From NCBI GenBank assembly GCA_018825965.1, contig JAHKAA010000052.1, positions 1 through 51,630 on the forward strand: a stretch of 51,630 nucleotides of DNA, written 5' to 3'. Positions 39,854-49,474 of the stretch are shown here, piece after piece. The notes below the pieces were generated by a model that worked only from the letters and a program-made list of their open reading frames with translations, searched no databases and had not been told where the DNA came from. The position numbers and the translations under genes are program-made. Origin of the DNA: Gammaproteobacteria bacterium (lineage in GTDB: Bacteria; Pseudomonadota; Gammaproteobacteria; Enterobacterales; Alteromonadaceae). Within the stretch, counting starts at the first letter, position 1. The number at the start of each line of letters is the position of its first letter.

Positions 39854-41572
39854 TTAGTGAGCCTGAGCTTCACCTGCACCTTTTGGAAAGCGGATTTGTT
39901 CCACAATATCCTGTACATCCTGCGGTACTTCTTTGGTGAACTTGCTGACAGCATAGGCCACCACAAAATTCACTACCATACCCACAGTACCTATGCCTTC
40001 CGGAGAGATACCAAAGAGCCAGTTTTCAGGTTTGTTTTCAGCAAATGGGGTGATGAAGATACCCTTGAAGTACAGTATATAACCCACAGTGAAAATGATA
40101 CCTGCCAACATACCGGCGATAGCCCCTTCCTTATTCATTTTCTTGTAGAAAATACCAAGAATAATGGCAGGGAAGAAACTCGCCGCAGCTAAGCCGAAGG
40201 CAAAAGCCACCACCTCCGCGACAAAACCTGGCGGGTTAATACCCAGGTAACCTGCAATCACTATAGCGACAGCGGCTGCACCGCGTGCTGCTAACAGTTC
40301 TTGCTTGTCGGTGATATTGGGCATCAGATTTCGTTTCAGTAAATCGTGCGAAATCGACGTTGAGATCACCAGTAATAACCCTGCTGCTGTGGATAAAGCT
40401 GCAGCTATACCACCAGCTGCGACCAGCGCAATCACCCAGTCTGGTAACTGAGCAATTTCCGGGTTTGCTAACACCATAATGTCACGGTCAATCGTCATTT
40501 CGTTGCGCTCATCACCTGAGTAGAACATACGACCATCACCGTTTTTATCTTCGTGTTTAATCAGACCTGTTTTTTCCCAGTTTTTGATCCAGGTTGGCGC
40601 TTCTGTTAATAAAGTACCCTGAGCATCAGGACCATTAATGGTATCAATCATGTTGTAGCGGGCAAATGCACCTATAGCTGGAGCAGTTGTGTACAAAATG
40701 CTGATAAAAATCAAGGCCCAACCTGCAGAGATACGGGCATCTTTTACCCGTGGTACTGTGAAGAAACGCACGATAACATGAGGTAAACCAGCTGTACCTA
40801 CCATTAAAGCCGCAGTAATGGCAAAGATATCTGCTGTGGATTTTGTGCCTTCAGTGTAAGCGGCAAACCCCAGTTCTGCGGAGAGTCCGTCCAGTTTATC
40901 CAACAAGTGCATGCCTGAGCCATCCAGTAAAGTGGCACCTAAACCTGTTTGCGGGAACACATGGCCTGTGATCAGGATGGAGATGAAAACGGCCGGCACC
41001 ATGTAGGCAAAAATCAGAACACAATACTGAGCAACCTGAGTGTAAGTAATACCTTTCATACCCCCTAATACAGCGTAGAAAAATACCACGGCCATACCGA
41101 TGATCACACCTGTAGTGATATCAACTTCCAGGAAGCGGGAGAAAACTACACCTACACCACGCATCTGACCTGCCACATAAGTGAAGGAAATTAAGATGGC
41201 GCACACAACAGCCACTGTGCGGGCTGTCTGAGAGTAATAACGGTCACCTATAAAGTCAGGTACGGTAAATTTACCAAACTTACGCAGGTAGGGGGCCAAA
41301 CATAAAGCCAGAAGTACATAACCACCTGTCCAGCCCATCAGATACACTGAACCGTCGTAACCCATAAAAGAAATTAAACCGGCCATAGAGATAAATGACG
41401 CGGCAGACATCCAGTCAGCAGCAGTTGCCATACCATTGGCTAAAGGCGATACACCGCCGCCAGCCACGTAGAACTCCTGTGTTGAACCAGCGCGGGCCCA
41501 GATGGCGATGCCAATGTAGATGGCAAAAGTCACCCCAACCACTAAATAAGTTAAAGTCTGTAAGTCCATCAT
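39854..41572 (-). CDS. actP: Cation/acetate symporter ActP
   Basis: A 572-residue sodium:solute symporter of the acetate permease type. It has the long form, with about 13 membrane helices. FYVAGGGVSPLANGMATAADWMSAASFIS near the start is the typical ActP block. The soluble loop around residue 330-360 (KHEDKNGDGRMFYSGDERNE) is a known feature of the Alteromonadales type. The nearby DUF4212 gene lies 7 bp upstream, the usual arrangement in which DUF4212 is a small membrane partner. With acs, crbS and crbR it forms an acetate uptake and activation unit. MM at the start: the second ATG (41569) has the better spacing from GGGG. Confidence 0.92.
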   Translation of the reverse strand: MMDLQTLTYLVVGVTFAIYIGIAIWARAGSTQEFYVAGGGVSPLANGMATAADWMSAASFISMAGLISFMGYDGSVYLMGWTGGYVLLALCLAPYLRKFGKFTVPDFIGDRYYSQTARTVAVVCAILISFTYVAGQMRGVGVVFSRFLEVDITTGVIIGMAVVFFYAVLGGMKGITYTQVAQYCVLIFAYMVPAVFISILITGHVFPQTGLGATLLDGSGMHLLDKLDGLSAELGFAAYTEGTKSTADIFAITAALMVGTAGLPHVIVRFFTVPRVKDARISAGWALIFISILYTTAPAIGAFARYNMIDTINGPDAQGTLLTEAPTWIKNWEKTGLIKHEDKNGDGRMFYSGDERNEMTIDRDIMVLANPEIAQLPDWVIALVAAGGIAAALSTAAGLLLVISTSISHDLLKRNLMPNITDKQELLAARGAAAVAIVIAGYLGINPPGFVAEVVAFAFGLAAASFFPAIILGIFYKKMNKEGAIAGMLAGIIFTVGYILYFKGIFITPFAENKPENWLFGISPEGIGTVGMVVNFVVAYAVSKFTKEVPQDVQDIVEQIRFPKGAGEAQAH

Positions 41573-41579
41573 CTACCCC

Positions 41580-41846
41580 TTAGTCTTCGTGGACGTCGTA
41601 TTTACGATCAAGCGCATTCATCTTGATCACGTAAATAAAGATCAGCAAAACGAAGGTGTAGATAGAGCCTTGCTGCGCGAACCAGAATCCGAGCTTAAAG
41701 CCAAAAAACTGCACCATATTCAATTGGTCTACAAATAAAATTCCGGCAGCGAAGGATACCGTAAACCAGACCGCCAGCAGTTTGAGCATCAGCGAGACGT
41801 TCTCCCGCCAATAGGCTTTGGCTAATTCATTGCTTTGAAATGCCAT
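41580..41846 (-). CDS. DUF4212 small membrane protein, ActP partner
   Basis: The ATG at 41846 with AAGAGGAAA upstream gives 88 residues; the frame is open upstream without a ribosome site. It has two membrane helices (KLLAVWFTVSFAAGILF and SIYTFVLLIFIYVIKM). AYWRENVSLMLKLLAVWF and ALDRKYDVHED are typical of the family (DUF4212, also called sodium/substrate symporter small subunit). The gene precedes actP by 7 bp. It is believed to work as a subunit of acetate/pyruvate-type symporters. The upstream region, shared with crbS, has motifs that recur before acs. Confidence 0.88.
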   Translation of the reverse strand: MAFQSNELAKAYWRENVSLMLKLLAVWFTVSFAAGILFVDQLNMVQFFGFKLGFWFAQQGSIYTFVLLIFIYVIKMNALDRKYDVHED

Positions 41847-41938
41847 CGTTGTTTTCCTCTTGTTTGTTTTTGTCGTTGTTATACATATTCTGTTGACTAG
41901 CATGCTTAATCTAGCAGCAGGAGTGGGAAGCGATAGCC

Positions 41939-41961
41939 CGACTTTAGTCGAACCTCAGACG
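41939..41961. promoter_or_regulatory. Candidate CrbR-binding region between DUF4212 and crbS
   Basis: CGACT-TT-AGTCG (41939-41950) is a perfect dyad, followed at once by AACCTCAGACG (41951-41961). The 11-mer AACCTCAGACG and the 9-mer CTTTAGTCG (as its reverse complement) both recur in the acs/porin intergenic region. Sharing two words of this length in front of functionally linked genes makes a common regulator such as CrbR likely. Confidence 0.5.
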
Positions 41962-42026
41962 CCAGATCATTGACTTTCTGCAGCTTTATGCCAAAAGTAA
42001 CCTCAGAAATCAGAAGGGAGTGCGCT

Positions 42027-45000
42027 TTGTCAGCCTGGATAGTCGCCTTATTGGCCTTGTTGTATGTAGGTTTACTGTTTTTTATCGCAAACTGGGGCGA
42101 ACGCCATGCCGGCGATCAACTACTACGAAAGTATGGTGGGTTGCTGTACAGCCTGGCTTTGGCTGTGTATTGCACCTCCTGGACCTACTACGGCGCTGTA
42201 GGTACAGCTGTGACTCAGGGCTGGGACTATATTCCGATTTATCTTGGCCCTGTGCTGGTGTTTCTGTTTGCTCAGCCGTTTTTGTTTAAGCTGTTGTATG
42301 TGGCGAAAAAACAAAACGTAGCCTCTATTACTGACTTTATCAGTGCCCGTTATGGTAAACGTAAAAACATTGCTTTAGTCACTGCCTTGTTATGTCTGGT
42401 GGTGGTGATCCCCTATATCGCCTTGCAATTAAAAGCCGTCGCCAGTTCTTATCAGGTACTGCTGGGGCATGATTTATCTGATCAGTCTCTGCCCTGGTGG
42501 CAGGACACGGCCTGGTTTAGTGCTATGGCGATGACTGTTTTTGCTATTTTATTTGGTACCCGCAAAGTACAACTGACGGAGCAAAACCGTGGTGTGATGG
42601 TGGCTATTGCCTTCGAATCTGTAGTGAAGTTATTTGCTCTGCTCTGTCTGGCGTTGATGGCTTATTGGCTGCTACTGCCTGATCAGGTCGGAGTCCGTCA
42701 GTTTGTTGATCATGCCAGCCACCTGCAACACAGCACACAACATAACAACTGGTTCTCTTTTGCGATGAAAACACTACTGGCGATGACGGCTATCTTTTTA
42801 CTTCCCCGCCAGTTTCATGTCGCTTTTGTCGAAAATGTCGATCACCGGCATTTACGCCATGCCAAACGCTGGTACAGCAGCTATTTGTTGTTAGTCACGC
42901 TGGTGGTGATCCCTATAGCTCTGGCGGGCATGCATTTATTTCCGGGGCAGGAACATCTGGCTGATAGTTTTGTGTTGTTGATCCCGGAAAAATCCGGTTG
43001 GCATACTTTAAGTGTACTGGTATTTATCGGCGGTTTTTCCGCAGCAACCTCAATGATTATTATCTCTACACTGGCCTTGAGTACCATGATCAGTAATGAC
43101 GTAGTGATGCCCGCCATTTTACGTCGCCCCGGCCATGGCCAGCGTATTAAAGACTACAGCGGTCTGATTTTGTTGGTGCGCCGCACCATGATTATTGTGG
43201 TGATGGTATTGGCTTACGGCTACTACGCTTTATTTGCCCGTAATTATGAACTGGCTGAAACAGGGTTATTGGCTTTTGCCCTGGCTATTCAGTTAGCTCC
43301 TGCCGTTGTTGGTGGTTTGTATTGGCGTCACGGCAATGCCTTTGGTGTTTACGCTGGTGTGGCTGTTGGTTTTGCTTTGTGGTTTTTCTGCCTGATGGTG
43401 CCGCAGCTGGCTGCTGTAGGCGTGCTTGAACAGACAGTGTTGCAACAAGGTTTATTTGGTATTGAGGCGTTAAAACCAACCTCTTTGTTTGGTGTGCAAT
43501 TAGATACCTTAAGTCATGGCGTGATCTGGTCTTTAGGGTTAAATCTGGCCTGTTATCTGCTGTTCTCCATGCTGGTGAAGGTGAATTTAAAAGACCGCCT
43601 GCAGGCGGCTGCTTTTGTTAAACCTACTTTGCCACTTGAACACAAAGAAACACCAGTCAGACGAGCACGGGTTCGCAGGGCAGATATTACTATGCTGCTG
43701 GAACGTTTTATCGGGGCTCAACGCTGCAGTGAAGCTATGGCGGAATTTCAGCGTCGTTTTCCGGACCTTGACTTAACAGACAGTAGTGCAGGGCCTGAAC
43801 TTATTGCTTTTGTTGAGCGGGAGCTGGCAGGGGTCATAGGTGCTGCTTCAGCGCTGGCCGTGGTGAGTGCTGCTACAGAAGGCCGGCAACTGGAGCTGGA
43901 AGATGTTGTGACTCTGTTTGATGATACCACTCAGGCGATTCAGTTCTCCCGCAAAATTTTGTTTTCAACCCTGGAGCATCTAAGCCAGGGCGTCAGTGTG
44001 GTAGACCGTGATTTGAAACTGGTGGCCTGGAACAAAGCCTATCTGCAAATGTTTGATTACCCGGATGGCATGATCCGTATTGGCCGTCCTGTGGCGGATA
44101 TAGTGCGCTTTAATGCCGAGCGGGGACTTTTTGGCGAAGGCGCACCCGAAGAGCATGTGGCCAAACGTATTGCCCATATGCAAAATGGCACTTCTCATGT
44201 GTTTCAGCGGGTCAGGCCTGATGGCTCTGTGATAGAAATGCGCGGCAATCCTATACCAGGTGGAGGTTTTGTCACCAGCTTTACCGACATTACCGAACAT
44301 GTGCGGGCTGTGCAGCAACTGGCTGAGGCTAAACAACATCTGGAGCAAAGGGTACAGGAGCGGACTCAGCGTATCAGTGAAATGAATCAGGAGCTGGTGG
44401 AAGAGGTGGCACGCCGCAGCGCGACTGAGTTGCAGTTATTGCAGGCCAAGGCAGAGGCAGAAGCGGCCAATGTATCAAAAACCCGCTTTCTGGCTTTAGC
44501 CAGCCACGATATTTTACAGCCGCTTAATGCCGCCCGTCTTTTTACTGCGGCTCTGCAGGATCAGAGTGCAGAAACAAGTCAGCAAAAAATTATTCATCAG
44601 TTAGATAATTCGCTGAAAGCCACTGAAGAGCTTATTGCTACCTTGCTGGATATAGCCCGGCTGGATGACGGGCGTTTACAGCCAAAAACTCAGGTGGTGG
44701 CGTTAAACAGCATTTTGCAACCGCTGGCAGATGAGTTCAGTTGGCTGGCTGATCAGAAGCAACTGAAACTTCGGACTCATTTTGGTGAATGGCAAGTGCA
44801 AAGTGATGCGACTTATCTGCGGCGTATTCTGCAGAATATTTTAAGTAACGCGATTAAATACACAGCCTCAGGCCAGATTTTAGTGTCTTGTCGTAAAAGA
44901 GGGGCGCTCCTGCTGCTGCAAATCTGGGATACAGGCCCTGGTGTGGCAGAGCATGAGTTAAAACGTATTTTTGATGATTTTTACCGGGTCGACAGTACGG

Positions 45001-45563
45001 CCAGAGGGCAGCAGGGCGTAGGCCTTGGTCTTGCCGTAGTGCAACGAATGACAAAATTATTGGGCCACACACTGGATGTACGGTCTGTGGTGGGGAAAGG
45101 CACTGTCTTTAGTTTGTATTTGCCTCTGGCATCTGAGCAGGCAATAGCAGAAGAGCAAATGGTGGCCGAGACTCAAAGCGCTGTATTACCGCAATGGCAG
45201 GTATTTTGTGTGGACGATGACAGCTCGAATCTGGCGGCACTTCGGGTAGTACTGGAGCAGTGGCAGCTCGGGGAGGTGAAAAGTTATGTCCGTGCTGAGC
45301 AGCTTTTAGAGCAAGCTCCTGCCTTAGCTAAACCAGACTTATTGATTCTGGACTTTCAATTGGGCCAGGGACTAAATGGTCTGGAACTGTATCAACAGCT
45401 GCAGCAGTACTGGGGCAAAGTGCCCGGGATTTTAGTCTCAGCGGCACCAGAACCTGATTTAGCCTTGCGGGCTAAAGCTGCGGGTTTGTTATTTTTAGCC
45501 AAACCTATTAAACCTGCGGCACTGCGGGCTGGTATTAATTTTTTAAAAAATCAAGGTTCGTAA
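42027..45563 (+). CDS. crbS: Hybrid sensor kinase CrbS (SSS transporter domain plus PAS, kinase and receiver)
   Basis: A TTG at 42027 with AGAAGGGAG six bases upstream starts the family sequence (MSAWIVALLALLYVGLLFF), giving 1178 residues; a start 57 bases earlier would add a poorly conserved tail. The first 520 residues form a sodium:solute symporter-like domain of about 13 helices. Then follow a PAS domain (about 640-760, LEHLSQGVSVVDRDLKLVAW), a coiled coil, the HisKA helix with the phosphorylated histidine (LALASHDILQPLNAARLF, near 824), the ATPase (NILSNAIKYT, DTGPGVAEHE, GVGLGLAVV) and a C-terminal receiver (VDDDSSN, LLILDFQLG, LAKPIKP). CrbS/CrbR and the related MxtR/ErdR pair control the acetate switch through acs. 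The permease part suggests it senses a transported compound. Confidence 0.9.
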   Translation: MSAWIVALLALLYVGLLFFIANWGERHAGDQLLRKYGGLLYSLALAVYCTSWTYYGAVGTAVTQGWDYIPIYLGPVLVFLFAQPFLFKLLYVAKKQNVASITDFISARYGKRKNIALVTALLCLVVVIPYIALQLKAVASSYQVLLGHDLSDQSLPWWQDTAWFSAMAMTVFAILFGTRKVQLTEQNRGVMVAIAFESVVKLFALLCLALMAYWLLLPDQVGVRQFVDHASHLQHSTQHNNWFSFAMKTLLAMTAIFLLPRQFHVAFVENVDHRHLRHAKRWYSSYLLLVTLVVIPIALAGMHLFPGQEHLADSFVLLIPEKSGWHTLSVLVFIGGFSAATSMIIISTLALSTMISNDVVMPAILRRPGHGQRIKDYSGLILLVRRTMIIVVMVLAYGYYALFARNYELAETGLLAFALAIQLAPAVVGGLYWRHGNAFGVYAGVAVGFALWFFCLMVPQLAAVGVLEQTVLQQGLFGIEALKPTSLFGVQLDTLSHGVIWSLGLNLACYLLFSMLVKVNLKDRLQAAAFVKPTLPLEHKETPVRRARVRRADITMLLERFIGAQRCSEAMAEFQRRFPDLDLTDSSAGPELIAFVERELAGVIGAASALAVVSAATEGRQLELEDVVTLFDDTTQAIQFSRKILFSTLEHLSQGVSVVDRDLKLVAWNKAYLQMFDYPDGMIRIGRPVADIVRFNAERGLFGEGAPEEHVAKRIAHMQNGTSHVFQRVRPDGSVIEMRGNPIPGGGFVTSFTDITEHVRAVQQLAEAKQHLEQRVQERTQRISEMNQELVEEVARRSATELQLLQAKAEAEAANVSKTRFLALASHDILQPLNAARLFTAALQDQSAETSQQKIIHQLDNSLKATEELIATLLDIARLDDGRLQPKTQVVALNSILQPLADEFSWLADQKQLKLRTHFGEWQVQSDATYLRRILQNILSNAIKYTASGQILVSCRKRGALLLLQIWDTGPGVAEHELKRIFDDFYRVDSTARGQQGVGLGLAVVQRMTKLLGHTLDVRSVVGKGTVFSLYLPLASEQAIAEEQMVAETQSAVLPQWQVFCVDDDSSNLAALRVVLEQWQLGEVKSYVRAEQLLEQAPALAKPDLLILDFQLGQGLNGLELYQQLQQYWGKVPGILVSAAPEPDLALRAKAAGLLFLAKPIKPAALRAGINFLKNQGS

Positions 45564-45636
45564 TTCGAACTCTATGTACTGAGCAGTCGTTGTGGTTAAA
45601 TAGCGCAAAGACAAAAACACAGCAATGGAGCGCTTT

Positions 45637-46701
45637 ATGCTGGCTAAGTTAGAAGAACGGTTTTTTTTAGTCATGCTGGTCATTGTGACCCTGATTTTTG
45701 GTTTGGTGCTGGAACCATTTTGGAGCAGTATTTTTTGGGCCTGTGCCATGACCGTCATTTTTTATCCTGTCCACATCAAAATTTTGCATCTGATTGGCAA
45801 TAAACCCAACAGGGCGGCTCTGTTAACTCTGCTGCTTTGCATGCTGGTTGTGATCCTGCCTGTACTGGCCATTGGTGCCGCTTTTATTCAGGAAGGCGTG
45901 GCCTTTTATGGAAAAATCGAAAAAGGTGAAATTAATCCGGGCGGTTTTATTGAAGCTATACGTCAGGCTTTTCCGGTCGTCACTGAGTTTTTGAGCCGCT
46001 TTGGTATTCAAACCGATGGTTTGCGTGAAAAAATGTCGTCCGGTGCAGTGGAGGCCAGCCGCTTGTTAGCAAAAGAGGCATTGGCCATTGGGCAAAACAC
46101 CTTTGGTTTTATCCTGAGTTTATGTCTGATGTTGTACCTGAGTTTTTTCTTACTGCGTGAAGGTCCCCGTTTAATCGAGCTAATGGTCAGGGCTTTGCCT
46201 TTGGGCGACGAACGTGAACGGATACTTTTTGCTAAGTTTGCTGAAGTGACCCGTGCCACAGTCAAAGGCAACCTGGTGGTAGCCGTAGTACAGGGGGCTT
46301 TAGGTGGCTTTATTTTCTGGTTATTAGGTTTGCCTGCACCTGTTTTGTGGGGCGTGGTGATGGCATTTTTGTCGTTATTACCAGCGGTAGGGGCTGCATT
46401 GGTCTGGTTGCCGGTTTCTTTGTATTGGTATGCCACGGGTGATTGGGTGATTGCCACTATTCTGGTGGCCTATGGTGCTTTAGTCATAGGGCTGGCCGAC
46501 AATATACTGCGACCTGTTCTGGTTGGACGTGACACAAAGTTACCTGACTATTTAGTGCTGTTTTCCACTTTAGGCGGTATTACCCTGATGGGGATTAATG
46601 GCTTTGTGTTAGGACCTATGGTGGCCGCGTTGTTTTTAGTATTCTGGCAGATTTTTATTGATGAGTTTCAACATCCAGGGCAAAGCAACAGGCCTGAATA
46701 A
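45637..46701 (+). CDS. AI-2E transporter/PerM family membrane protein
   Basis: A 354-residue integral membrane protein with about eight helices; the ATG at 45637 has GGAG six bases upstream, while the one at 45625 (four residues longer) has none. Blocks typical of the PerM/YdiK/TqsA family are ILPVLAIGAAFIQEG, LPAPVLWGVVMAFLSLLPAVGAALVWLPVSLYW and ADNILRPVLVGRDTKLP. The family includes exporters and channels with unclear substrates, only some of which move autoinducer-2. It stands between crbS and crbR, where neither kinase nor regulator needs it by known mechanism. Its terminator covers its stop codon. Confidence 0.85.
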   Translation: MLAKLEERFFLVMLVIVTLIFGLVLEPFWSSIFWACAMTVIFYPVHIKILHLIGNKPNRAALLTLLLCMLVVILPVLAIGAAFIQEGVAFYGKIEKGEINPGGFIEAIRQAFPVVTEFLSRFGIQTDGLREKMSSGAVEASRLLAKEALAIGQNTFGFILSLCLMLYLSFFLLREGPRLIELMVRALPLGDERERILFAKFAEVTRATVKGNLVVAVVQGALGGFIFWLLGLPAPVLWGVVMAFLSLLPAVGAALVWLPVSLYWYATGDWVIATILVAYGALVIGLADNILRPVLVGRDTKLPDYLVLFSTLGGITLMGINGFVLGPMVAALFLVFWQIFIDEFQHPGQSNRPE

Positions 46702-46714
46702 TCAGGCCTGTTGC
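46685..46714 (+). terminator. Intrinsic terminator spanning the PerM stop codon
   Basis: GCAACAGGCCTGA pairs perfectly over 13 bp with TCAGGCCTGTTGC; the ATAA loop contains the stop codon. A T-rich run (GTTTTGTGTTTTTTC) follows. It also suits the convergent crbR gene. Confidence 0.9.
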
Positions 46715-46754
46715 GTTTTGTGTTTTTTCGGTTGAATCCGGTGTCGCTCAGAAG

Positions 46755-47426
46755 CTATTGAGCGACCAGCGTCTTGTCAGCAGGAGCTTCCAGTTGCAGA
46801 CGCTGTGCCTGGATCACTACTTGTGTTCTGTTGGTGACGCCAAGCTTGCGGAATATAGCGGTGATATGGGCTTTTACTGTCGCTTCAGAAATATGTAGAT
46901 CATAAGCAATCTGTTTATTCAGCCAGCCTTCGGTTAAATAAAACAATACTTTGTATTGTTGAGGGGTCAGCTCCGCTACCTTAGCGGCCAGATCTAAATC
47001 GGGCTGATGCTGTTGCTGGTTCATCACCTGACTACGAATGGCCGGTGGAACCCAGAGCTCTCCGTCCATCACCGCACTTAAAGCCTTACCAATTTCTGCG
47101 GGATGGGACGATTTTGGAATAAAGGCTGAAGCACCAAAAGCCATCACACGTTTAATCACATCCACATCATCACTGGCTGAAATGACCACTATAGGCAAAG
47201 TAGGGTATTGTTTACGTAGTTGGATCAGCCCCAAAAAACCACAGTTACCAGGCATATGTAAATCCAGCAGCAACAAGTCGGCATCCGGATGCTGCTGCAG
47301 AGCTTCGCAGGTGGCCTCAAAGCTATCCGTTTCTATAGTAGCTTTGGTCACAAAGGTATTACTGATCGCATGGATCAGTGCATTTCGGAACAACGGATGG
47401 TCATCTGCGACAATTAACTTTGCCAT
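46755..47426 (-). CDS. crbR: LuxR/NarL-family response regulator CrbR
   Basis: A 223-residue two-component regulator. The receiver has the acidic pair (LIVADDHPLFRNAL), the phosphorylated aspartate in LLLLDLHMPG (near 56) and the lysine in FIPKSSH. The C-terminal LuxR helix-turn-helix is LTPQQYKVLFYLTEGWLNKQIAYDLHISEATVKAHITAIFRKLGV. CrbR (ErdR in pseudomonads) is phosphorylated by CrbS and activates acs and related genes. The gene lies 99 bp downstream of acs in the same direction. A perfect 15-bp hairpin separates them and ends immediately before the crbR ribosome site (AGGAG), so its translation may be affected by that structure. Confidence 0.9.
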   Translation of the reverse strand: MAKLIVADDHPLFRNALIHAISNTFVTKATIETDSFEATCEALQQHPDADLLLLDLHMPGNCGFLGLIQLRKQYPTLPIVVISASDDVDVIKRVMAFGASAFIPKSSHPAEIGKALSAVMDGELWVPPAIRSQVMNQQQHQPDLDLAAKVAELTPQQYKVLFYLTEGWLNKQIAYDLHISEATVKAHITAIFRKLGVTNRTQVVIQAQRLQLEAPADKTLVAQ

Positions 47427-47437
47427 ATAAAACTCCT

Positions 47438-47471
47438 AACCCAGCCTGTGCTAAAAAGCACAGGCTGGGTT
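47438..47471 (-). terminator. Perfect 15-bp hairpin between acs and crbR
   Basis: AACCCAGCCTGTGCT pairs with AGCACAGGCTGGGTT around an AAAA loop (TTTT on the transcribed strand). It lies 54 bases after the acs stop codon and 12 bases before the crbR start, so that its foot touches the crbR ribosome binding site. It may be an acs terminator or an attenuator letting some transcripts through. Confidence 0.8.
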
Positions 47472-47524
47472 CAGCTAAAGTGTTGTTGCTATTAATTAAA
47501 TATTAGCAACTTATTGTCAACAGA

Positions 47525-49474
47525 TTAGCGGTTTAATCTGTTTTGGATCAAATGTTCCACAACTGACGGATCGGCTAAAGTAGAAATATCGCCTAACTGA
47601 TCGTATTCGTTGGCTGCAATTTTACGCAGGATCCGGCGCATAATTTTACCAGAACGGGTTTTTGGCAAGCTTGGGGTCCACTGAATAATATCGGGCGCTG
47701 CAATAGGGGAGATCTCACGACGGACCCAATCGCGTACAGCTTTAGTCAGCTCGTCACTGGGTTCTACTCCAACACGAGGGGCGACAAAAACATAAATACC
47801 CTGGCCTTTGATGTCATGTGGATAACCCACTACAGCGGCTTCTGCAATTGCATCATGAGCCACCAGACAACTTTCTATTTCAGCTGTGCCTAAACGGTGA
47901 CCTGAAATATTCAGTACGTCATCGACACGGCCTGTCAGCCAGTAGTAACCGTCTTCATCACGTTTAGCACCATCGCCGGTAAAGTACATACCTTTATAGG
48001 TGCTGAAGTACGTCTGTTCAAAACGTTCATGATCACCAAACACAGTACGCATTTGACCAGGCCAGCTGTCGAGGATCACCAGGTTGCCTTCAGCCACGCC
48101 TTCTACTAATTCACCTTCGTTGGTCACAATGGCAGGTTTGACACCAAAAAATGGTCGTGTCGCAGAACCAGGCTTTAAAGCTGTAGCCCCTGGCAGAGGG
48201 GTAATTAAAATACCGCCCGTTTCGGTTTGCCACCAGGTGTCGACAATAGGACAGTTGCCTTTGCCGTAACTGGCGTGATACCAGCTCCAGGCTTCCGGAT
48301 TAATAGGTTCACCCACACTGCCTAATAGAGAGAGTGAAGATAAATCAGCGCCGTCCACAGCCACAGTGCCGTGCGCCATTAAAGCGCGAATAGCGGTAGG
48401 CGCTGTATAAAGGATATTTACTTTGTATTTATCAACCACCTGAGCAATACGTTTCACGTTAGGGTAAGTGGGGACGCCTTCAAATAAAACACTGGTCGCG
48501 CCATTGGCCAGAGGGCCATAAACTATATAAGTGTGTCCTGTGACCCAGCCAATATCGGCGGCACACCAGTAAATATCACCTGCTTTATAGTCGAACACAT
48601 ACTGATGTGTCATCGAAGCCCAGACCATATAACCACCTGTAGTGTGCAGAACACCTTTAGGTTTGCCGGTTGAGCCTGAGGTATAAAGAATAAAGAGTGG
48701 ATCTTCAGCGTTCATCACTTCAGGTTCACAGTGCTTCGGCTCTTTTGCCAGAATTTCGTGATACCACAAGTCGCGGCCCTGATGGAAATCGATATTTTCA
48801 CCCACATGTTTAACGACTATCACATGCTTAGCCGGATTCCCATCACCTAAATGCGCTAACGCCTGATCTGTGTTGTCTTTTAAATAAGTTAAACGGCTGC
48901 CACGGGCGGCTTGATCGGACGTGATGACTAATTTTGAATCACAGTCCTGAATACGACTGCCTAAAGCGTCAGGTGAAAATCCTGCAAAAACGACAGAGTG
49001 AATAGCGCCAATACGGGCGCAAGCCAACAAGGAGGCAACTGCAGCCGGGATCATAGGTAAGTAGATCGTCACACGATCGCCTTTGCCCACACCTAAAGTA
49101 CGCATTGCATTGGCAAGCTGACAGACTTCGTCGTATAGCTCCTGATAAGTCACGGCTTTTTGCACACCGGGCTCGTCTCCTTCCCAATAATAAGCAACCT
49201 GATTGGCTTTTTCTGGCAGATGACGATCCAGGCAGTTGTAACTCGCATTCAGGCTGCCATCGCTAAACCAGTTCACATGCACATTGCCTAAATCAAAGCT
49301 GGTCTCTTTCACCTTGGTAAAAGGAGTAAACCAACTGATCCGTTTGCCATGTGTAGCCCAAAATTGGTCCGGTTGATTCACCGACTCTTCGTACATCGCC
49401 AGATACTGCTCGTTGGTCACCAACGTCTTTGCTTTGGTGTGATCTGGTACCGGGTAAAGCTGGGCGTGACTCAT
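47525..49474 (-). CDS. acs: Acetyl-CoA synthetase Acs
   Basis: This AMP-forming enzyme turns acetate into acetyl-CoA. Length (649 residues) is that of Acs (652 in E. coli). Visible motifs: LFILYTSGSTGKPKG (P-loop-like A3 motif), WWQTETGGILITP (A5), and the C-terminal LPKTRSGKIMRRILR (A10) whose second lysine is the acetylation-controlled active-site residue. The N-terminal ACAS_N region (WATHGKRISWFTPFTKV) is present. The AGGGGA site stands just ahead of the ATG. It is divergent from a porin gene and followed by crbR, its likely activator. Confidence 0.97.
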   Translation of the reverse strand: MSHAQLYPVPDHTKAKTLVTNEQYLAMYEESVNQPDQFWATHGKRISWFTPFTKVKETSFDLGNVHVNWFSDGSLNASYNCLDRHLPEKANQVAYYWEGDEPGVQKAVTYQELYDEVCQLANAMRTLGVGKGDRVTIYLPMIPAAVASLLACARIGAIHSVVFAGFSPDALGSRIQDCDSKLVITSDQAARGSRLTYLKDNTDQALAHLGDGNPAKHVIVVKHVGENIDFHQGRDLWYHEILAKEPKHCEPEVMNAEDPLFILYTSGSTGKPKGVLHTTGGYMVWASMTHQYVFDYKAGDIYWCAADIGWVTGHTYIVYGPLANGATSVLFEGVPTYPNVKRIAQVVDKYKVNILYTAPTAIRALMAHGTVAVDGADLSSLSLLGSVGEPINPEAWSWYHASYGKGNCPIVDTWWQTETGGILITPLPGATALKPGSATRPFFGVKPAIVTNEGELVEGVAEGNLVILDSWPGQMRTVFGDHERFEQTYFSTYKGMYFTGDGAKRDEDGYYWLTGRVDDVLNISGHRLGTAEIESCLVAHDAIAEAAVVGYPHDIKGQGIYVFVAPRVGVEPSDELTKAVRDWVRREISPIAAPDIIQWTPSLPKTRSGKIMRRILRKIAANEYDQLGDISTLADPSVVEHLIQNRLNR

